The notes: generated from the letters alone by a model not told the origin. 42,641 nt of DNA from Candidatus Uhrbacteria bacterium RIFOXYB12_FULL_58_10 (GCA_943359455.1 CALRHL010000007.1:1-42641), one strand, 5' to 3'; positions 27,223-37,916 are shown, counted from the stretch's first letter. Numbers and translations: made by a program.

Positions 27223-30200
27223 ATTTCTTTTCCCACACCACCACAACCCCATGCTGACCTTTTGGATCTGTCAGATCGTACCCATTAAATGCCGTCTCTG
27301 GAGATCGTTTCAATGCAATGCGTTGATTTGTTCGAAAATGTTTTTTATATAAGACACTTACCTCTTTGCGGTTCGACGAACTTTGTCCTGCTTCATCCAT
27401 AGGAAGAACAACAAAATCGAATCCACCACGCTTCGCAACACGTATGGCTGCTTGAATTGTTTGCTCTACCAAATCATCCACTGACACAACACTGAGCAAA
27501 TTTTGTCTTGGATTGTTTGCACGAATCACCAACACTCGTTTTCCATCTTTTGTCTCTGCTTCAATAAACAACACACTTCCAACCAGACGTTCTTTACCAT
27601 CTCCGCGGTGCGTGACAAACATGAGTGAGCGAACACCAGGATATTCTCCTTTTGCAAGCTGTTCATGTTTGCTGTTGTAACACGCATCACCAACATCTCC
27701 AGAAAACAAACGCAACACACCACCTGTCGCGACGAGATCGATGCGTGTTTCATCATCATACACAATCGTCTCAAGTTGGGAACTTAACCGGTTAATTTTT
27801 TCCATCATCACAAACGCCGGATGATTTTCTTGTTGTGAACGATCCAGCTCCCACGCGTTTTGCAAAACACTCGTCAGTTTACGACTAAAAGGTAGATGTC
27901 CGACATCATGGCCGACCTGATCATCTGCCAGATAATGTTCAAATAAGTAAAATCGCAACGCATCCGTAATCTGCTCCAGTCGCTCTTGAGCCAAACCTCG
28001 TTTTTGACGGACAACATGAACCAAATCTTGAGCCCAATCGTTTCCTTTGATAGATAACAAATGACGTAACGATATGGCAAGCCAATCATCTTTTGAAAGC
28101 ACCGTTTCATTTTCCACAAGAACTTCCATCTGCTCTTGTAACCACACTCCGCGTTCTTCTGCATTGGTGAGGTGCTCTATATCTTCCCTCCTGATGTTAT
28201 TAAGCGCATGAATTTTCTCCAGGATCCCTTCTTCGCCTTCCTCATTCCATGCAAGCTCAGCCGCACGCTCAAGGCGTTGAAAAAATCCCTTTTCACCTGA
28301 CGAAGAATCTTGTGTAAGAATCCTGTCTATGTCTGTTTGAATTCGTTTTCGATCCTCACGTGGAGCACGACGTTTGTGTGCACGACGAACGGTTAGTTGC
28401 ATTCCGGCTCTTTGGGGATCTCTGCTATCAAAATACGCATCTGGTGGAATGAGATCATAAGATGAAACCAGCATCGTTTTTCGTAATTTTTCGACGAGTG
28501 CATCTGGCCGGTCTTCTTCTCGCTTCCATCTCGTCACGCCGACGGTTGCATTAAGCATCTCGATCCCGAGTTCCGTTGAAAGCCTTGATGGCATCTTATC
28601 TGCAAGAAGATCATTCACGAGCCGCTGTTTTGTTAACTTTAATTCATTCACGAGTTGATCATTCGACATGCGTGCCACACGCGTTCCGATCGTTTCAATC
28701 AGTCGTTGCTGTTGAGGATGCGTCAATTGTAAAAATATCCTTCCCTGTTTCAATTCAATGAATAATTCTGCAAGCAATGGAGTATTTACCATCCCAAATA
28801 GTTTTACAAACTCATAAAGGAACAGACCATGCTCCTTACTGTTTCGATCAATCATTAGAGAGCTCGTCAGTTTCTCTACCAGTGGATCAAGATCTGTTAC
28901 CCAAGGATCGTGCTCGAACCGAGAACTTCGCCCTTGAATTTTCACGAGACGTTTTAAGGAAGGTGTCCATGGATCTGTTTCGAGAAGTGAATGCAAAGCA
29001 ACGGGAAGTTCACGCATCAAAACGCTTGGTGGTAACATCTGTTGAAAATCATCTGGCTGAATTTCATACAACTCAATCAATTCCTCAACCTGCTCATCTC
29101 CTCGTTGGATCAATTTGATAAGGTCGTCAAGACAATACGCCTTCTCTCGCTTCGCCAAAGATATTATTTCCGTTAACATCTGTGTCTGCGTCGTTTGTTC
29201 CAATAATCGCGCTTGATCGATAGAAAAGGAGTTGACGCATTCCGTCAGTCGTTCACGAATCATTTTTTTTAAATGTGATTCAGAAAAAATTTGATGGTCT
29301 AATTGGTGAGTTTTCAAAAACTTTTCAATTTTTTTGACTTGATGTTCTCTGAGTCGACCTTTCAGAAAGAATGCTAAAACGCGTATGTGTACTATCAGAA
29401 TATCTTTTGGAGAAACAGACAGTAATTCGGCAATTCGAAAAAAATCCTCACGACCTGCTTGACTCAATCGATGACAAATAACTTCTTCTTTCTTCTCTTT
29501 CCAAAATTCTGACTGGGAACCTTCTGCAAAAGCGTCAAATATCCAAAGCTCGCCCTGTTCTAAACGATCTCCTCGAAATCGAGTGTAGATGCTTTGTAAA
29601 AAAAGTTGGTCTTCGGTGAAACCTGGATTATTTGTGAATCGAAAATCAACGTCTGGAAATAAACCAATTAATTTTTCGAGTAATGGCTTCCATCTCGTAC
29701 GTATCTCCACCACACCTTGTTTGACCTCTGAAATATCGGACGGATTAATTGGATGAAATGTCCCTAAGTAGTCAACGAAACCGTTTGCAATACCGATCGA
29801 ACGTGCCTGTTCAGAAAAATGAAAACGATCGACAAGCCGCTTTACCTCTTCCCATGCCCCTTGTTTTCCAAGTTCTTCCATCACACGAACACCGATACCT
29901 CGACCTCCTTCCTGACCTCCTATCAATTCATCGGTAAGTTGTAATCGATCAAGAACGTATTGAAAACGGTCGTCATTTTTTTCCAACCATAACTTCGCAA
30001 GCGCTTCGCCTAGTCCTTTCGGACCACGACCTGTTTCCGATACAACACCTTCATACCCAAATCGATCGCAGAATTCAAAAAGTTTATCAAACGAATGTGT
30101 TGTTAAGATCGTTTCAGCGGCTTGTCGTCGTTCAGATGTTGTCGGAACCACGATTTTCAAATCAAACAATGTCTGATATGCATCGATCGCAGAGATGTCG

Positions 30201-30391
30201 GCCGCAACAAACATTTTATGTAGTCCAATCCTTGCGCTTTTTTTTGAAGTCTGTGATTCAAGTGCCGAACGCAAAACAAGGCCTTTTTGTACATCCTCTA
30301 AAAGCTGTTGAAATGAACCAGCTCGCAAATATTGATCTGTTGGATAACGATTCCCTGGTTCCTCAACAAAAACTACTTGATCAATCGCCAT
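27221..30391 (-). CDS. Large hypothetical protein (about 1056 aa)
   Basis: Long open frame; ATG 30391 (MAIDQVVFVEEPG) preferred; TATACT 8 nt upstream of ATG. Confidence 0.8.
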   Translation of the reverse strand: MAIDQVVFVEEPGNRYPTDQYLRAGSFQQLLEDVQKGLVLRSALESQTSKKSARIGLHKMFVAADISAIDAYQTLFDLKIVVPTTSERRQAAETILTTHSFDKLFEFCDRFGYEGVVSETGRGPKGLGEALAKLWLEKNDDRFQYVLDRLQLTDELIGGQEGGRGIGVRVMEELGKQGAWEEVKRLVDRFHFSEQARSIGIANGFVDYLGTFHPINPSDISEVKQGVVEIRTRWKPLLEKLIGLFPDVDFRFTNNPGFTEDQLFLQSIYTRFRGDRLEQGELWIFDAFAEGSQSEFWKEKKEEVICHRLSQAGREDFFRIAELLSVSPKDILIVHIRVLAFFLKGRLREHQVKKIEKFLKTHQLDHQIFSESHLKKMIRERLTECVNSFSIDQARLLEQTTQTQMLTEIISLAKREKAYCLDDLIKLIQRGDEQVEELIELYEIQPDDFQQMLPPSVLMRELPVALHSLLETDPWTPSLKRLVKIQGRSSRFEHDPWVTDLDPLVEKLTSSLMIDRNSKEHGLFLYEFVKLFGMVNTPLLAELFIELKQGRIFLQLTHPQQQRLIETIGTRVARMSNDQLVNELKLTKQRLVNDLLADKMPSRLSTELGIEMLNATVGVTRWKREEDRPDALVEKLRKTMLVSSYDLIPPDAYFDSRDPQRAGMQLTVRRAHKRRAPREDRKRIQTDIDRILTQDSSSGEKGFFQRLERAAELAWNEEGEEGILEKIHALNNIRREDIEHLTNAEERGVWLQEQMEVLVENETVLSKDDWLAISLRHLLSIKGNDWAQDLVHVVRQKRGLAQERLEQITDALRFYLFEHYLADDQVGHDVGHLPFSRKLTSVLQNAWELDRSQQENHPAFVMMEKINRLSSQLETIVYDDETRIDLVATGGVLRLFSGDVGDACYNSKHEQLAKGEYPGVRSLMFVTHRGDGKERLVGSVLFIEAETKDGKRVLVIRANNPRQNLLSVVSVDDLVEQTIQAAIRVAKRGGFDFVVLPMDEAGQSSSNRKEVSVLYKKHFRTNQRIALKRSPETAFNGYDLTDPKGQHGVVVVWEKK

Positions 30392-30421
30392 ACCAAAACA
30401 GTATACACCAAGTCTGAACGG

Positions 30422-30450
30422 TTGACATGAGAAAAATTTTCTGATAACGT
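30422..30450 (+). promoter_or_regulatory. Sigma70-type promoter upstream of sigma-like gene
   Basis: TTGACA-17 nt-TAACGT. Confidence 0.65.
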
Positions 30451-30479
30451 TGCTCTCCACCCATTACCAAGGAGGGGGT

Positions 30480-31010
30480 GTGACAGTAGAAACAAGTATT
30501 TTGAAAGGGATTATCTCGACGAAGATTCCGATTGCGCCAACCAGAGGTGAGCTCGATCGCATGATTCGAAAAACAAACACGAGGGCAACGGAGAGCTTCA
30601 TCGACCTTGCCTTCACCATTGGTCGTAACTGGGCGATCAGCAAGGCACGTCGTGCTACCACAGAATTGAACCGCTTAAAGGATGCTTCTCTTCACAAAGA
30701 AAACGTGCGAGCAGAACGAGCTGCATTCAACACAGCGAAACGACAAGCGCGTCGGCTCATTGCTTGGCTCACACCAGATATCAAGCCAACACAACAGGTC
30801 CAGCTCCAGATTGTTTGGTGGCGCGTTTTTGAAAAAAAATCAGCTGAGGAAGTCGCGTCTCTTCTTCCTCTGGTATCCCGCGATACTCGCATCAAACGAT
30901 ACCAACGTGGTCGTGATTTGCTTCTCCGTCACGCCGGACCTGTTCTCACCGAATACTTGTCCCACCGAGTCTCGCCTACAGGCGGCCTGACCAGCACAGA
31001 ACTTCCCTGA
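30480..31010 (+). CDS. Sigma-70/ECF-like protein (divergent)
   Basis: GTG after aaggaggg; ESFIDLAFTIGRNWAISKARR (region 2-like) and FEKKSAEEVASLLPLVSRDTRIKRYQRGRDLLLRHA (region 4 HTH-like). Confidence 0.5.
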   Translation: MTVETSILKGIISTKIPIAPTRGELDRMIRKTNTRATESFIDLAFTIGRNWAISKARRATTELNRLKDASLHKENVRAERAAFNTAKRQARRLIAWLTPDIKPTQQVQLQIVWWRVFEKKSAEEVASLLPLVSRDTRIKRYQRGRDLLLRHAGPVLTEYLSHRVSPTGGLTSTELP

Positions 31011-31016
31011 CCCATG

Positions 31017-31041
31017 CGCTCGATCCATCGAGCGTTTTTAT
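31017..31041 (+). terminator. Rho-independent terminator
   Basis: cgctcgat-cc-atcgagcg followed by ttttta. Confidence 0.8.
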
Positions 31042-31095
31042 TTTTGAAAGAATAGGATAGACTATCTTCATCTCTTATTCACATTCAGATTATAT

Positions 31096-32094
31096 ATGAC
31101 AAAACGCCAACCTCCAGGTGGTCCGCCAAAAGATCCAAGTCATGGAGATCCACACGAATTAAGACAAACACCCTTTGCTTCCATCGCAGGAGTGTTTCAG
31201 TCAAAAAAAGACAGGGCTCATGGGGCTGCGATTGAAGCAGTTCATTTGGAGGAGCGAACGCGGATTGCAAAGGAAAAACGTGACGAGCGAGATCGTGAAC
31301 GCCCCGCAGATCGTCAGGCAGCCGAAGAGCGACTTCGTCTCGGACCAACGCTCGATGTGCGTTTTACGGCAGCATTGAAAAGTAACTTTAGACAGTACCC
31401 ACCAAAATCCTACGAAACACTTCTTCCAGGTCTCAAACTCATGGGGGTGCGACCAAATTTCAATGGAACAGAATTGTATGTCAATTTGATTCCAGAAAAT
31501 AATCCTCCTGTTACCAAAGATTATCCTGGTTATGTTTCCCTGATCGTAAATAATGCAGGTGAACTCAAAGGAAAAATTCCTGATGAACTAAAAACTGAAG
31601 GGCTATCCATGGATCTCATCAAAGACGAATTAATCCATCGTGCAGAAGAAATGCGCATTGGTTTTTGGATTTTTAAAACGGTTGATGGTGTCGCTGGAAT
31701 GGGTGACCCTCGTGAATTTTCAGGAGATTCTTCTGAACGAAACGAAATCTCTCGAGAAGAAGTAGAGCGTCTTAAATTTCTAAACAAAATTGACGATGCG
31801 ATATTTGGTGCAATGGTCTCTTCAACGAAAGGATTCGACGATTACAACGCGATTTTTCTTGCGCAAGGTGTTGCCGTCTTCGATAATAAACAGGTTGGAA
31901 ATGCTGTTTATATCATCCGCGATCTGCCACCTATTTCAAAACCTGTTCTTTCGGAAGCAGAAAAAAATAAATATTTCGATGAGCATGTCAAACCACTCAT
32001 TCAAGGCGGAAAACAACTGGCACGTCAACTCGGCGCCATCCGTATTCCCCATCAAGGCGACAACTGGAAAGACACGATCCTTGCGAACATATAA
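31096..32094 (+). CDS. Hypothetical protein
   Basis: 332-aa open frame MTKRQPPGGPPKDPSHGDPHEL... Confidence 0.75.
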   Translation: MTKRQPPGGPPKDPSHGDPHELRQTPFASIAGVFQSKKDRAHGAAIEAVHLEERTRIAKEKRDERDRERPADRQAAEERLRLGPTLDVRFTAALKSNFRQYPPKSYETLLPGLKLMGVRPNFNGTELYVNLIPENNPPVTKDYPGYVSLIVNNAGELKGKIPDELKTEGLSMDLIKDELIHRAEEMRIGFWIFKTVDGVAGMGDPREFSGDSSERNEISREEVERLKFLNKIDDAIFGAMVSSTKGFDDYNAIFLAQGVAVFDNKQVGNAVYIIRDLPPISKPVLSEAEKNKYFDEHVKPLIQGGKQLARQLGAIRIPHQGDNWKDTILANI

Positions 32095-32115
32095 AAAGAG
32101 ACCTCAGCAGAGGTC
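32094..32115 (-). terminator. Terminator hairpin of the 32104-32490 CDS
   Basis: Reverse strand gacctc-tgct-gaggtc followed by tcttttt. Confidence 0.6.
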
Positions 32116-32490
32116 GAGAGTTGGTGGAGGTTGAACGTGAAGGAGAGCATGTCGCCACGGCTTGGTGCGCATCGCAATCAGGAGAAATTCTTTCTCGTAG
32201 TGTCGCAGAATTTCACCTGTTTCCGGTCGAACGTACAAAAGTAAAGCGCGGATCTCGACGATGTTTGAATCGATGAACAACGGATCGAAATTGTGACGAG
32301 CAGATGGATCATCTTCTTCTGCACGAAACGCTTCGAGGCGTTGCCAAAATTGTGCATCGACCAGACGCCGACGTGTAAAATTGTCGTACATCTGTTCTGC
32401 AAACCGCCTTACCTCTCGAGCAGAATCTGGTTTTTGCAGGTTTCTCGCAAAACACTCGACGTTTGGATGCCAAAGCGGATCGTAGTCCAT
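32104..32490 (-). CDS. Hypothetical protein
   Basis: tggaggactgATG start; 128 aa. Confidence 0.65.
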   Translation of the reverse strand: MDYDPLWHPNVECFARNLQKPDSAREVRRFAEQMYDNFTRRRLVDAQFWQRLEAFRAEEDDPSARHNFDPLFIDSNIVEIRALLLYVRPETGEILRHYEKEFLLIAMRTKPWRHALLHVQPPPTLDLC

Positions 32491-32503
32491 CAGTCCTCCA
32501 CAA

Positions 32504-32538
32504 AAAAAGACTATGGTGATCTCACCATAGTCTTTTAA
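32504..32538 (-). terminator. Rho-independent terminator of the 32567-34174 CDS
   Basis: gactatggtga-tc-tcaccatagtc perfect stem with T-run on the minus strand. Confidence 0.85.
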
Positions 32539-32566
32539 GATTGTCAATCCCGTCGACGTGACCCAT

Positions 32567-34174
32567 CTATTCGACCTGATCCTTTCGTTTCACGAAATTT
32601 GGACCATCCATGAGAAACTCTTTTTTCGCTGCTTCGCGAAGAAAATACGGAGCGTTCAGTAAATCTCTTGTGTACACCATTCCAACTTTTACTCCGTCAG
32701 TTTTTCCATGAACTTCCGCAACTTTCCATGTTCGCATCATTTTTTTATCTTGTGTTTCTTCTAAACGAACCACGATAGGCTCCTTTCCAACCAAATGCGA
32801 TCCACTCGCTCCTTGCTGATACACAGGTGCTTCTACGACAAATCCACCACGAGCAAGCACATCTTTTGCCGACTCCATAAAATCTGCCAATTTTTTATCT
32901 GCCGCTGCCTTTTCTGCTTTCAACCGCACATCCCGAGCTTCCTTTTCTTTTTTCGTCCGTGCCTCTGCCTCTGCTTTTCGTGCTCCTGCATGTTTCCGTT
33001 CTTCAAACAAATTCCAAAATGGGCCTGGAAATTTTTCTTTTGTCTTTGGATTAAATGACCACTTCGGACCAAAAAGCTTTCGTAAAACTTCATTTTCTAG
33101 CATGAGTTGGCTGCGCAACTCCAATAACTTCTGTGCCTTTGCATCCCCCGCATCTCCTGCATGCCGAAGAGTATCCTCAACTATTTTTGACTTCAAAAAA
33201 GTAATGGATTCCCCGTAATGAACGGACGTCTTATTTTCCCAAGGAACAACCTCGCTTGGACTTTTAATCTGTTCCGCGCCTTCCTTCTCTAAAACAGCCG
33301 CCTTCAAAGCACGCTGTGTCTCCACAAGCACTTTTTCTGTTTTTTTAGGATCGTCGCTCTTCTGTAAATGCTCAACGGCAAGGTTATAAGCAAGGTCTGG
33401 ATCTTTTGTAATCACTCGCAGCCTATCAAGCGCGTTTCTATGGCGAGCAGACAAGGACTGAATAGTCGTTCCTGCCTCCTTCAAAATTTCTTCCGCTTCT
33501 TTTTTATTCTTTTCTTCTTCACGTACAGATACTTCTTCCATCTCTGTCTGCAACTGATCGATCACTCGTGGATTCGCCATCACTTCTGCAACAATCGCTT
33601 CCATACGATCAGATTTTTCCTTGAGAGATTGGATCACCGACTCCTTCAGCAGTTCTCGCCGTGCGCGAATTTCTTCTTGTTTTCCTTCAATCACTTTCTC
33701 TATTTGTTTTGTTTGCGTATTCAATGTAAGAACAACTCTTTCATAATGAGCAAGGGCAACACTCGATGGATTTTCTATCTTCGCAAGATCATTCAGCATT
33801 TTAAAAACTTTCTTTAGATCTTCTGCAAGTTTTTTGTTGATAACTCCTTCACTTAACAATCGATCAAGATCCACTTCTGTGACGCTCCCATTCATAAATG
33901 GGTTCTCTTCTTCGATCCGCTTCAATTCTTGGTCCATCAATTTTTCCGCATCCATCACCGTTGTAATCGCCTCATGTTGTCGTCGAATCATGGCATCGAC
34001 TTCTGCTTTTGTCATGGCGGCCAATTGCGCATGACGTGCTTCGTCCTTCAGAATTTGCTCACCAGAAGCAAGAAGATCGCTTAAGTCAAATTCGACATCT
34101 GACTCGATCTCACTGTGTTTCTCTTCTTGATGTGAAGCACCAGTTTCTATTGAACGTGACTTTGAGTTTGGCAT
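32567..34174 (-). CDS. Coiled-coil-rich hypothetical protein
   Basis: Glu/Lys-rich heptad-like sequence; start trimmed to MPNSKSRSIETG at 34174. Confidence 0.75.
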   Translation of the reverse strand: MPNSKSRSIETGASHQEEKHSEIESDVEFDLSDLLASGEQILKDEARHAQLAAMTKAEVDAMIRRQHEAITTVMDAEKLMDQELKRIEEENPFMNGSVTEVDLDRLLSEGVINKKLAEDLKKVFKMLNDLAKIENPSSVALAHYERVVLTLNTQTKQIEKVIEGKQEEIRARRELLKESVIQSLKEKSDRMEAIVAEVMANPRVIDQLQTEMEEVSVREEEKNKKEAEEILKEAGTTIQSLSARHRNALDRLRVITKDPDLAYNLAVEHLQKSDDPKKTEKVLVETQRALKAAVLEKEGAEQIKSPSEVVPWENKTSVHYGESITFLKSKIVEDTLRHAGDAGDAKAQKLLELRSQLMLENEVLRKLFGPKWSFNPKTKEKFPGPFWNLFEERKHAGARKAEAEARTKKEKEARDVRLKAEKAAADKKLADFMESAKDVLARGGFVVEAPVYQQGASGSHLVGKEPIVVRLEETQDKKMMRTWKVAEVHGKTDGVKVGMVYTRDLLNAPYFLREAAKKEFLMDGPNFVKRKDQVE

Positions 34175-34231
34175 AGGTCTCTGGTAAATTTTATCAAATA
34201 GCTTTGCAATAATACTATCACAAATACTTCC

Positions 34232-34260
34232 TTGACGCATGTGCCAACCACCCGTAAGAT
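34232..34260 (+). promoter_or_regulatory. Sigma70-type promoter
   Basis: TTGACG-17 nt-TAAGAT. Confidence 0.6.
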
Positions 34261-34288
34261 CCGTTCGCCCCTCCGGAGCAGAATCCTC

Positions 34289-34939
34289 ATGCCTCCAAAA
34301 CCCCCGCCTTTTCCTACCCGATTCACTCTCACCTTGGTTTGCACCAAAGAACAAGGGCAGCCAATGTATGTGAGTGGATCCACAAATCCGCCACACGTCG
34401 TCATCGACAAATATCTTGATGCCATCGCTGAGCTTGGTGAGTTACTTGGTCTTGAAGAAGGACTACTTCATGTAACCATTGCCGAGAACCAACGTCACGT
34501 GCGTTTCTCATCCTTGATTTCTAATCGCCCTGTTCGACGACTCCTTGTACAACTCACCATTATCGGAAACGATGATTTGTGTGAAGTGCGTCGTCAAGTG
34601 GATGGATATCCATACGAAGCGATTGCAACACTGTATGCATCAAGCGTTATACAAAATGCACTCGTGCGTAGAAATCTCCCGGTGATCAATCTCAACACAA
34701 CTCCGATGCTCGCCCTTTCTGTTGCAGAAGTGCTCGGAGGCCCTGCAACAACGATCCGTGTTGGAACAAAAAAAGATACGGTGACACTGCGTGGACTTCC
34801 ATTCAATCAACCGTTCGCACGACTCGTCAATGACGAACTCATGCGCCGCACAAAAGGCGCTATCAAAAAACATCTCCCGATCATCGGAAGACCCGACCGC
34901 CGCACCAAGGCGGGTCGACTCTTAGCTCCCATGCCTTAG
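34289..34939 (+). CDS. Hypothetical protein
   Basis: ATG 34289; followed by a terminator. Confidence 0.7.
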   Translation: MPPKPPPFPTRFTLTLVCTKEQGQPMYVSGSTNPPHVVIDKYLDAIAELGELLGLEEGLLHVTIAENQRHVRFSSLISNRPVRRLLVQLTIIGNDDLCEVRRQVDGYPYEAIATLYASSVIQNALVRRNLPVINLNTTPMLALSVAEVLGGPATTIRVGTKKDTVTLRGLPFNQPFARLVNDELMRRTKGAIKKHLPIIGRPDRRTKAGRLLAPMP

Positions 34940-34958
34940 GCTGGGAGTTTTTTTAAAA
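34923..34958 (+). terminator. Rho-independent terminator
   Basis: agctccca...tgggagttttttt. Confidence 0.7.
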
Positions 34959-34970
34959 AAAGACAGCGTT

Positions 34971-35237
34971 TTATTCGCTGTCATGTGCCTGTATGTCGGT
35001 GAGTAGATCTCCAAAGAGAACGTTGTACTCATCTTTCGAAATTTCCTGCGCCGAGAGGCGAGCAAGGAGAGCTTGTCCAGCAACAGACTGCTGAGCACGG
35101 TCCATAGCCTCCAGTGTTTGAACGATGATCGAATTTCTACCGAAAGAAACCAATGGATCGACGGGAGTTGCTCCCATCACTGCCATAAGTCCTGCTGTTT
35201 GTGTTCTCACGAGTTGTTGTCCTATCTGTACATTCAT
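34971..35237 (-). CDS. Small hypothetical protein
   Basis: MNVQIGQQLVRTQTAGLMAVMG..., start trimmed to 35237. Confidence 0.5.
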   Translation of the reverse strand: MNVQIGQQLVRTQTAGLMAVMGATPVDPLVSFGRNSIIVQTLEAMDRAQQSVAGQALLARLSAQEISKDEYNVLFGDLLTDIQAHDSE

Positions 35238-35279
35238 ACTTGCAAAAAAATTACGATTTGTCAAGCCAGCTGAGCTGGC

Positions 35280-36464
35280 TCAAGCAGCAGACAGTCCACG
35301 AGATAATCCGAACGGAATAACCATAACTTTTGATGGAGACATTGAACCATCTTCAATAACAGAAAGGATTTCAGGAATCTCTAACAGAGTATGTGTTGAG
35401 GTCCAATCCGGATAGAGATTTAACAAATCTGTTGGTGTTACAGGTTGCTGATTTGACCATTGCTGAAAACGCGTCAACAGTTGCGCAACGATAATATCTC
35501 GTTCAGAGGAAGTAAGATGAGGTTCTCGACCAATTACCGGCATGATCACCGTTCGAGAAGCAGGAAGTCGAAAAAATATTTGTAAAAAAACAGGAGGAAT
35601 TTTTAGGTAACGAACAAATTTTTCAATCTGGTGATCTTGAATCAATGAGGGATTCCCTTTTTTTTCATGTATCATTTCCAAATACATATTTTCTACAAAT
35701 GGCTCGAAAAGATCTGTGATTAATTGTGCGCGTGAACGTGTATCTCCCAATTTTCTCATTTCTGCTTCAAGAAATTCTAAAGAATCCACATGGGTAACCA
35801 CCTGTTCAAGCCGCTCTATTTCCTGAAACTCTGCGCGAGCAAGTAAGTTATCTGTAAACTTTTGATGTTGTTGACGCACTCGAACGACATCTGTAAGACT
35901 CATTGGAGAGGACTTTACTTGGACAAGCTGTACACGAGAGATTTGTTTGGTGACAGCTCCCCCAACAGAATCAACGACGATAAGATCGATTTCATTTGCC
36001 GCATCAAGGACATCGTTCATCCCAATGTCACGCACAATATTCGCTTGTCGTGCCTGCAGATGATAGGTCCCAATCACATTCACCACGGATTCTATTCCAA
36101 GAAAAAGACTGTCTAGGTACTGAGAGATGTGTTTACCTCCGATCGTGACGGGAAGATGTGGTCTCTCTGCGAGGATTAAATTTATTTCATCTTTAAAATC
36201 CCGTTTGTATTGAGAAAAATTTGGAATTATTTTGTTCAAAACAGCCCTCACAATTCTATTTTGAAACCTTGCCTCTTCCAATCGCAACATTCCTCGACGA
36301 TCTGCGACGGCTAAATTTAGTACTTGCTCCGCATCCTGTCGCATGGAATTTATAGGTGTTACTCGCGTACTCTCAACAAGCGGAATCGGCACCGCCTTCA
36401 GAACATCTTGTGGAAATGCTGGAATCTTTCTTGACTCTCTGCCAAACAAAGTAATTTTTGCCAT
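35280..36464 (-). CDS. Hypothetical protein
   Basis: 394-aa open frame MAKITLFGRESRKIPAFPQDV... Confidence 0.7.
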   Translation of the reverse strand: MAKITLFGRESRKIPAFPQDVLKAVPIPLVESTRVTPINSMRQDAEQVLNLAVADRRGMLRLEEARFQNRIVRAVLNKIIPNFSQYKRDFKDEINLILAERPHLPVTIGGKHISQYLDSLFLGIESVVNVIGTYHLQARQANIVRDIGMNDVLDAANEIDLIVVDSVGGAVTKQISRVQLVQVKSSPMSLTDVVRVRQQHQKFTDNLLARAEFQEIERLEQVVTHVDSLEFLEAEMRKLGDTRSRAQLITDLFEPFVENMYLEMIHEKKGNPSLIQDHQIEKFVRYLKIPPVFLQIFFRLPASRTVIMPVIGREPHLTSSERDIIVAQLLTRFQQWSNQQPVTPTDLLNLYPDWTSTHTLLEIPEILSVIEDGSMSPSKVMVIPFGLSRGLSAA

Positions 36465-36531
36465 ACCCAGGACTATTTACAATAATTTTTCATTCTGCTA
36501 TCATTCTCCCATTCTCATCTATCCCTTTGTT

Positions 36532-36607
36532 CGGGCCGTGGCGCAGTTGGTAGCGCGCCTGGTTTGGGACCAGGAGGCCGTGGGTTCGAGCCCCGCCGGC
36601 CCGACCA
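36532..36607 (+). tRNA. tRNA-Pro (TGG) with encoded CCA
   Basis: cgggccg/cggcccg acceptor stem, anticodon loop tttggga, ggttcgag T-loop. Confidence 0.95.
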
Positions 36608-36633
36608 AAGGAATGGATGGGATTTTTTGTTTC

Positions 36634-37812
36634 CTAAAAGGGATAGGCAATTTCAGGATCTTCTTCAAGTTCCCCACCATCTACATAAGACGACAAAGTG
36701 GATTCTGTAATGGAGATGTAGTAATCCGTATTGAATCGCATGTACTCACCTATTCCAGATCCAAGTGAAAAGTATTCATCTGCGGACAAATAGAGAACTT
36801 CCCCAGTGGAGGAATTCACTGCAATCGAACCATCTGTCGGGGTCGCTGATGTAATCGCATCTCCGACCGTATAGTTATTCCAAAAAATATCTGACACATC
36901 AACGACACGCTCTGCCCAGTCAGATCCATACAACGCAATCGCGATCTCTTCGCTTGCAACCCAGCGCAACACTCCACCAGGTTCAACAGCATAAACTTTT
37001 GGATCGGTCGTGATTTTTACGAGATACGTTCCCGGACGAATTGTCACGTTATCGCCAAGCTGGTAACTAGCCAAATTTGTAGGGTCGATATACGCCACGT
37101 CCTCAAAATCTTGAAACCAGCTTCGATACACGGTCTCGGACGAAAACGCGTGTCGCATTCCATCTTCTCCAATCACATACACCGCTGCATCGACCGTCGT
37201 TATCGCATCACCGTCATCAACCAGCTTTACAAGCATCCCTCGTGCAGATGATTCTTCTTCCTCTTCTTCGACCGGTTCTGTAATTTCTCCATCCGTCTCA
37301 TCTCCACTTGTCACTTGCTCCTCACTCGGTTCCTCCTCAACAACGACTTCCTCTTCTTCGCTCACACTTGCAGATGTCACGGAATCAAGTCGCCATAACT
37401 CATCTTCGATACATGTCACTTTTACATATCGATAGGCTGTCTCAGCAGTATAATCAATGGATGTTTCTGTAGAGTAAGTTGCAAACGTTCCTGTCGAAGT
37501 TTGTAACACCGTTAAATCCACATCCATAAATTCCGTCTTGTACGCTGCACCAATTTCTTGAATAAGGTACGTGAGCGTCAAATCGCCTGTCCCTTCTTCG
37601 TCTTCACCCATGTCGAGCGTGACATACGCAAGCTCATCAAAAAAATCCGCATATGCACCATCTGGCGCTCCAAGGCTGTTGCTTGGTTGATACACCGTCG
37701 CAGACGAAACGGCGTAAATCGCATCTGCGTACAGGTCAGACGGAGCTTCGGCGTGCGCGAATGCCGGAGTAAAAAAGAGCGAGAAAATAAAGATAAGATT
37801 GATGATTTTCAT
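36634..37812 (-). CDS. Secreted protein with signal peptide and acidic Glu-rich linker
   Basis: MKIINLIFIFSLFFTPAFAHAEA signal sequence; EEEEVVVEEEPSEEQ linker; KVYAVEPGGVLRWVASEEIA segment. Confidence 0.75.
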   Translation of the reverse strand: MKIINLIFIFSLFFTPAFAHAEAPSDLYADAIYAVSSATVYQPSNSLGAPDGAYADFFDELAYVTLDMGEDEEGTGDLTLTYLIQEIGAAYKTEFMDVDLTVLQTSTGTFATYSTETSIDYTAETAYRYVKVTCIEDELWRLDSVTSASVSEEEEVVVEEEPSEEQVTSGDETDGEITEPVEEEEEESSARGMLVKLVDDGDAITTVDAAVYVIGEDGMRHAFSSETVYRSWFQDFEDVAYIDPTNLASYQLGDNVTIRPGTYLVKITTDPKVYAVEPGGVLRWVASEEIAIALYGSDWAERVVDVSDIFWNNYTVGDAITSATPTDGSIAVNSSTGEVLYLSADEYFSLGSGIGEYMRFNTDYYISITESTLSSYVDGGELEEDPEIAYPF

Positions 37813-37845
37813 ACTTCAAAAGAATAGCAGATTCCTGAAATTTAA

Positions 37846-37915
37846 AACAGTCCGTCGAGCTCAGCTCGATGGACTGTTTTGGTCGAGCTCAGCTCGACAT
37901 GTCGAGCTGAGCTCG
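37846..37915. repeat. Cluster of tcgagctcagctcga palindromes, including a terminator-like hairpin
   Basis: aaaacagtcc-gtcgagctcagctcgat-ggactgtttt followed by tcgagctcagctcgacatgtcgagctgagctcga. Confidence 0.75.
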
Positions 37916-37916
37916 A

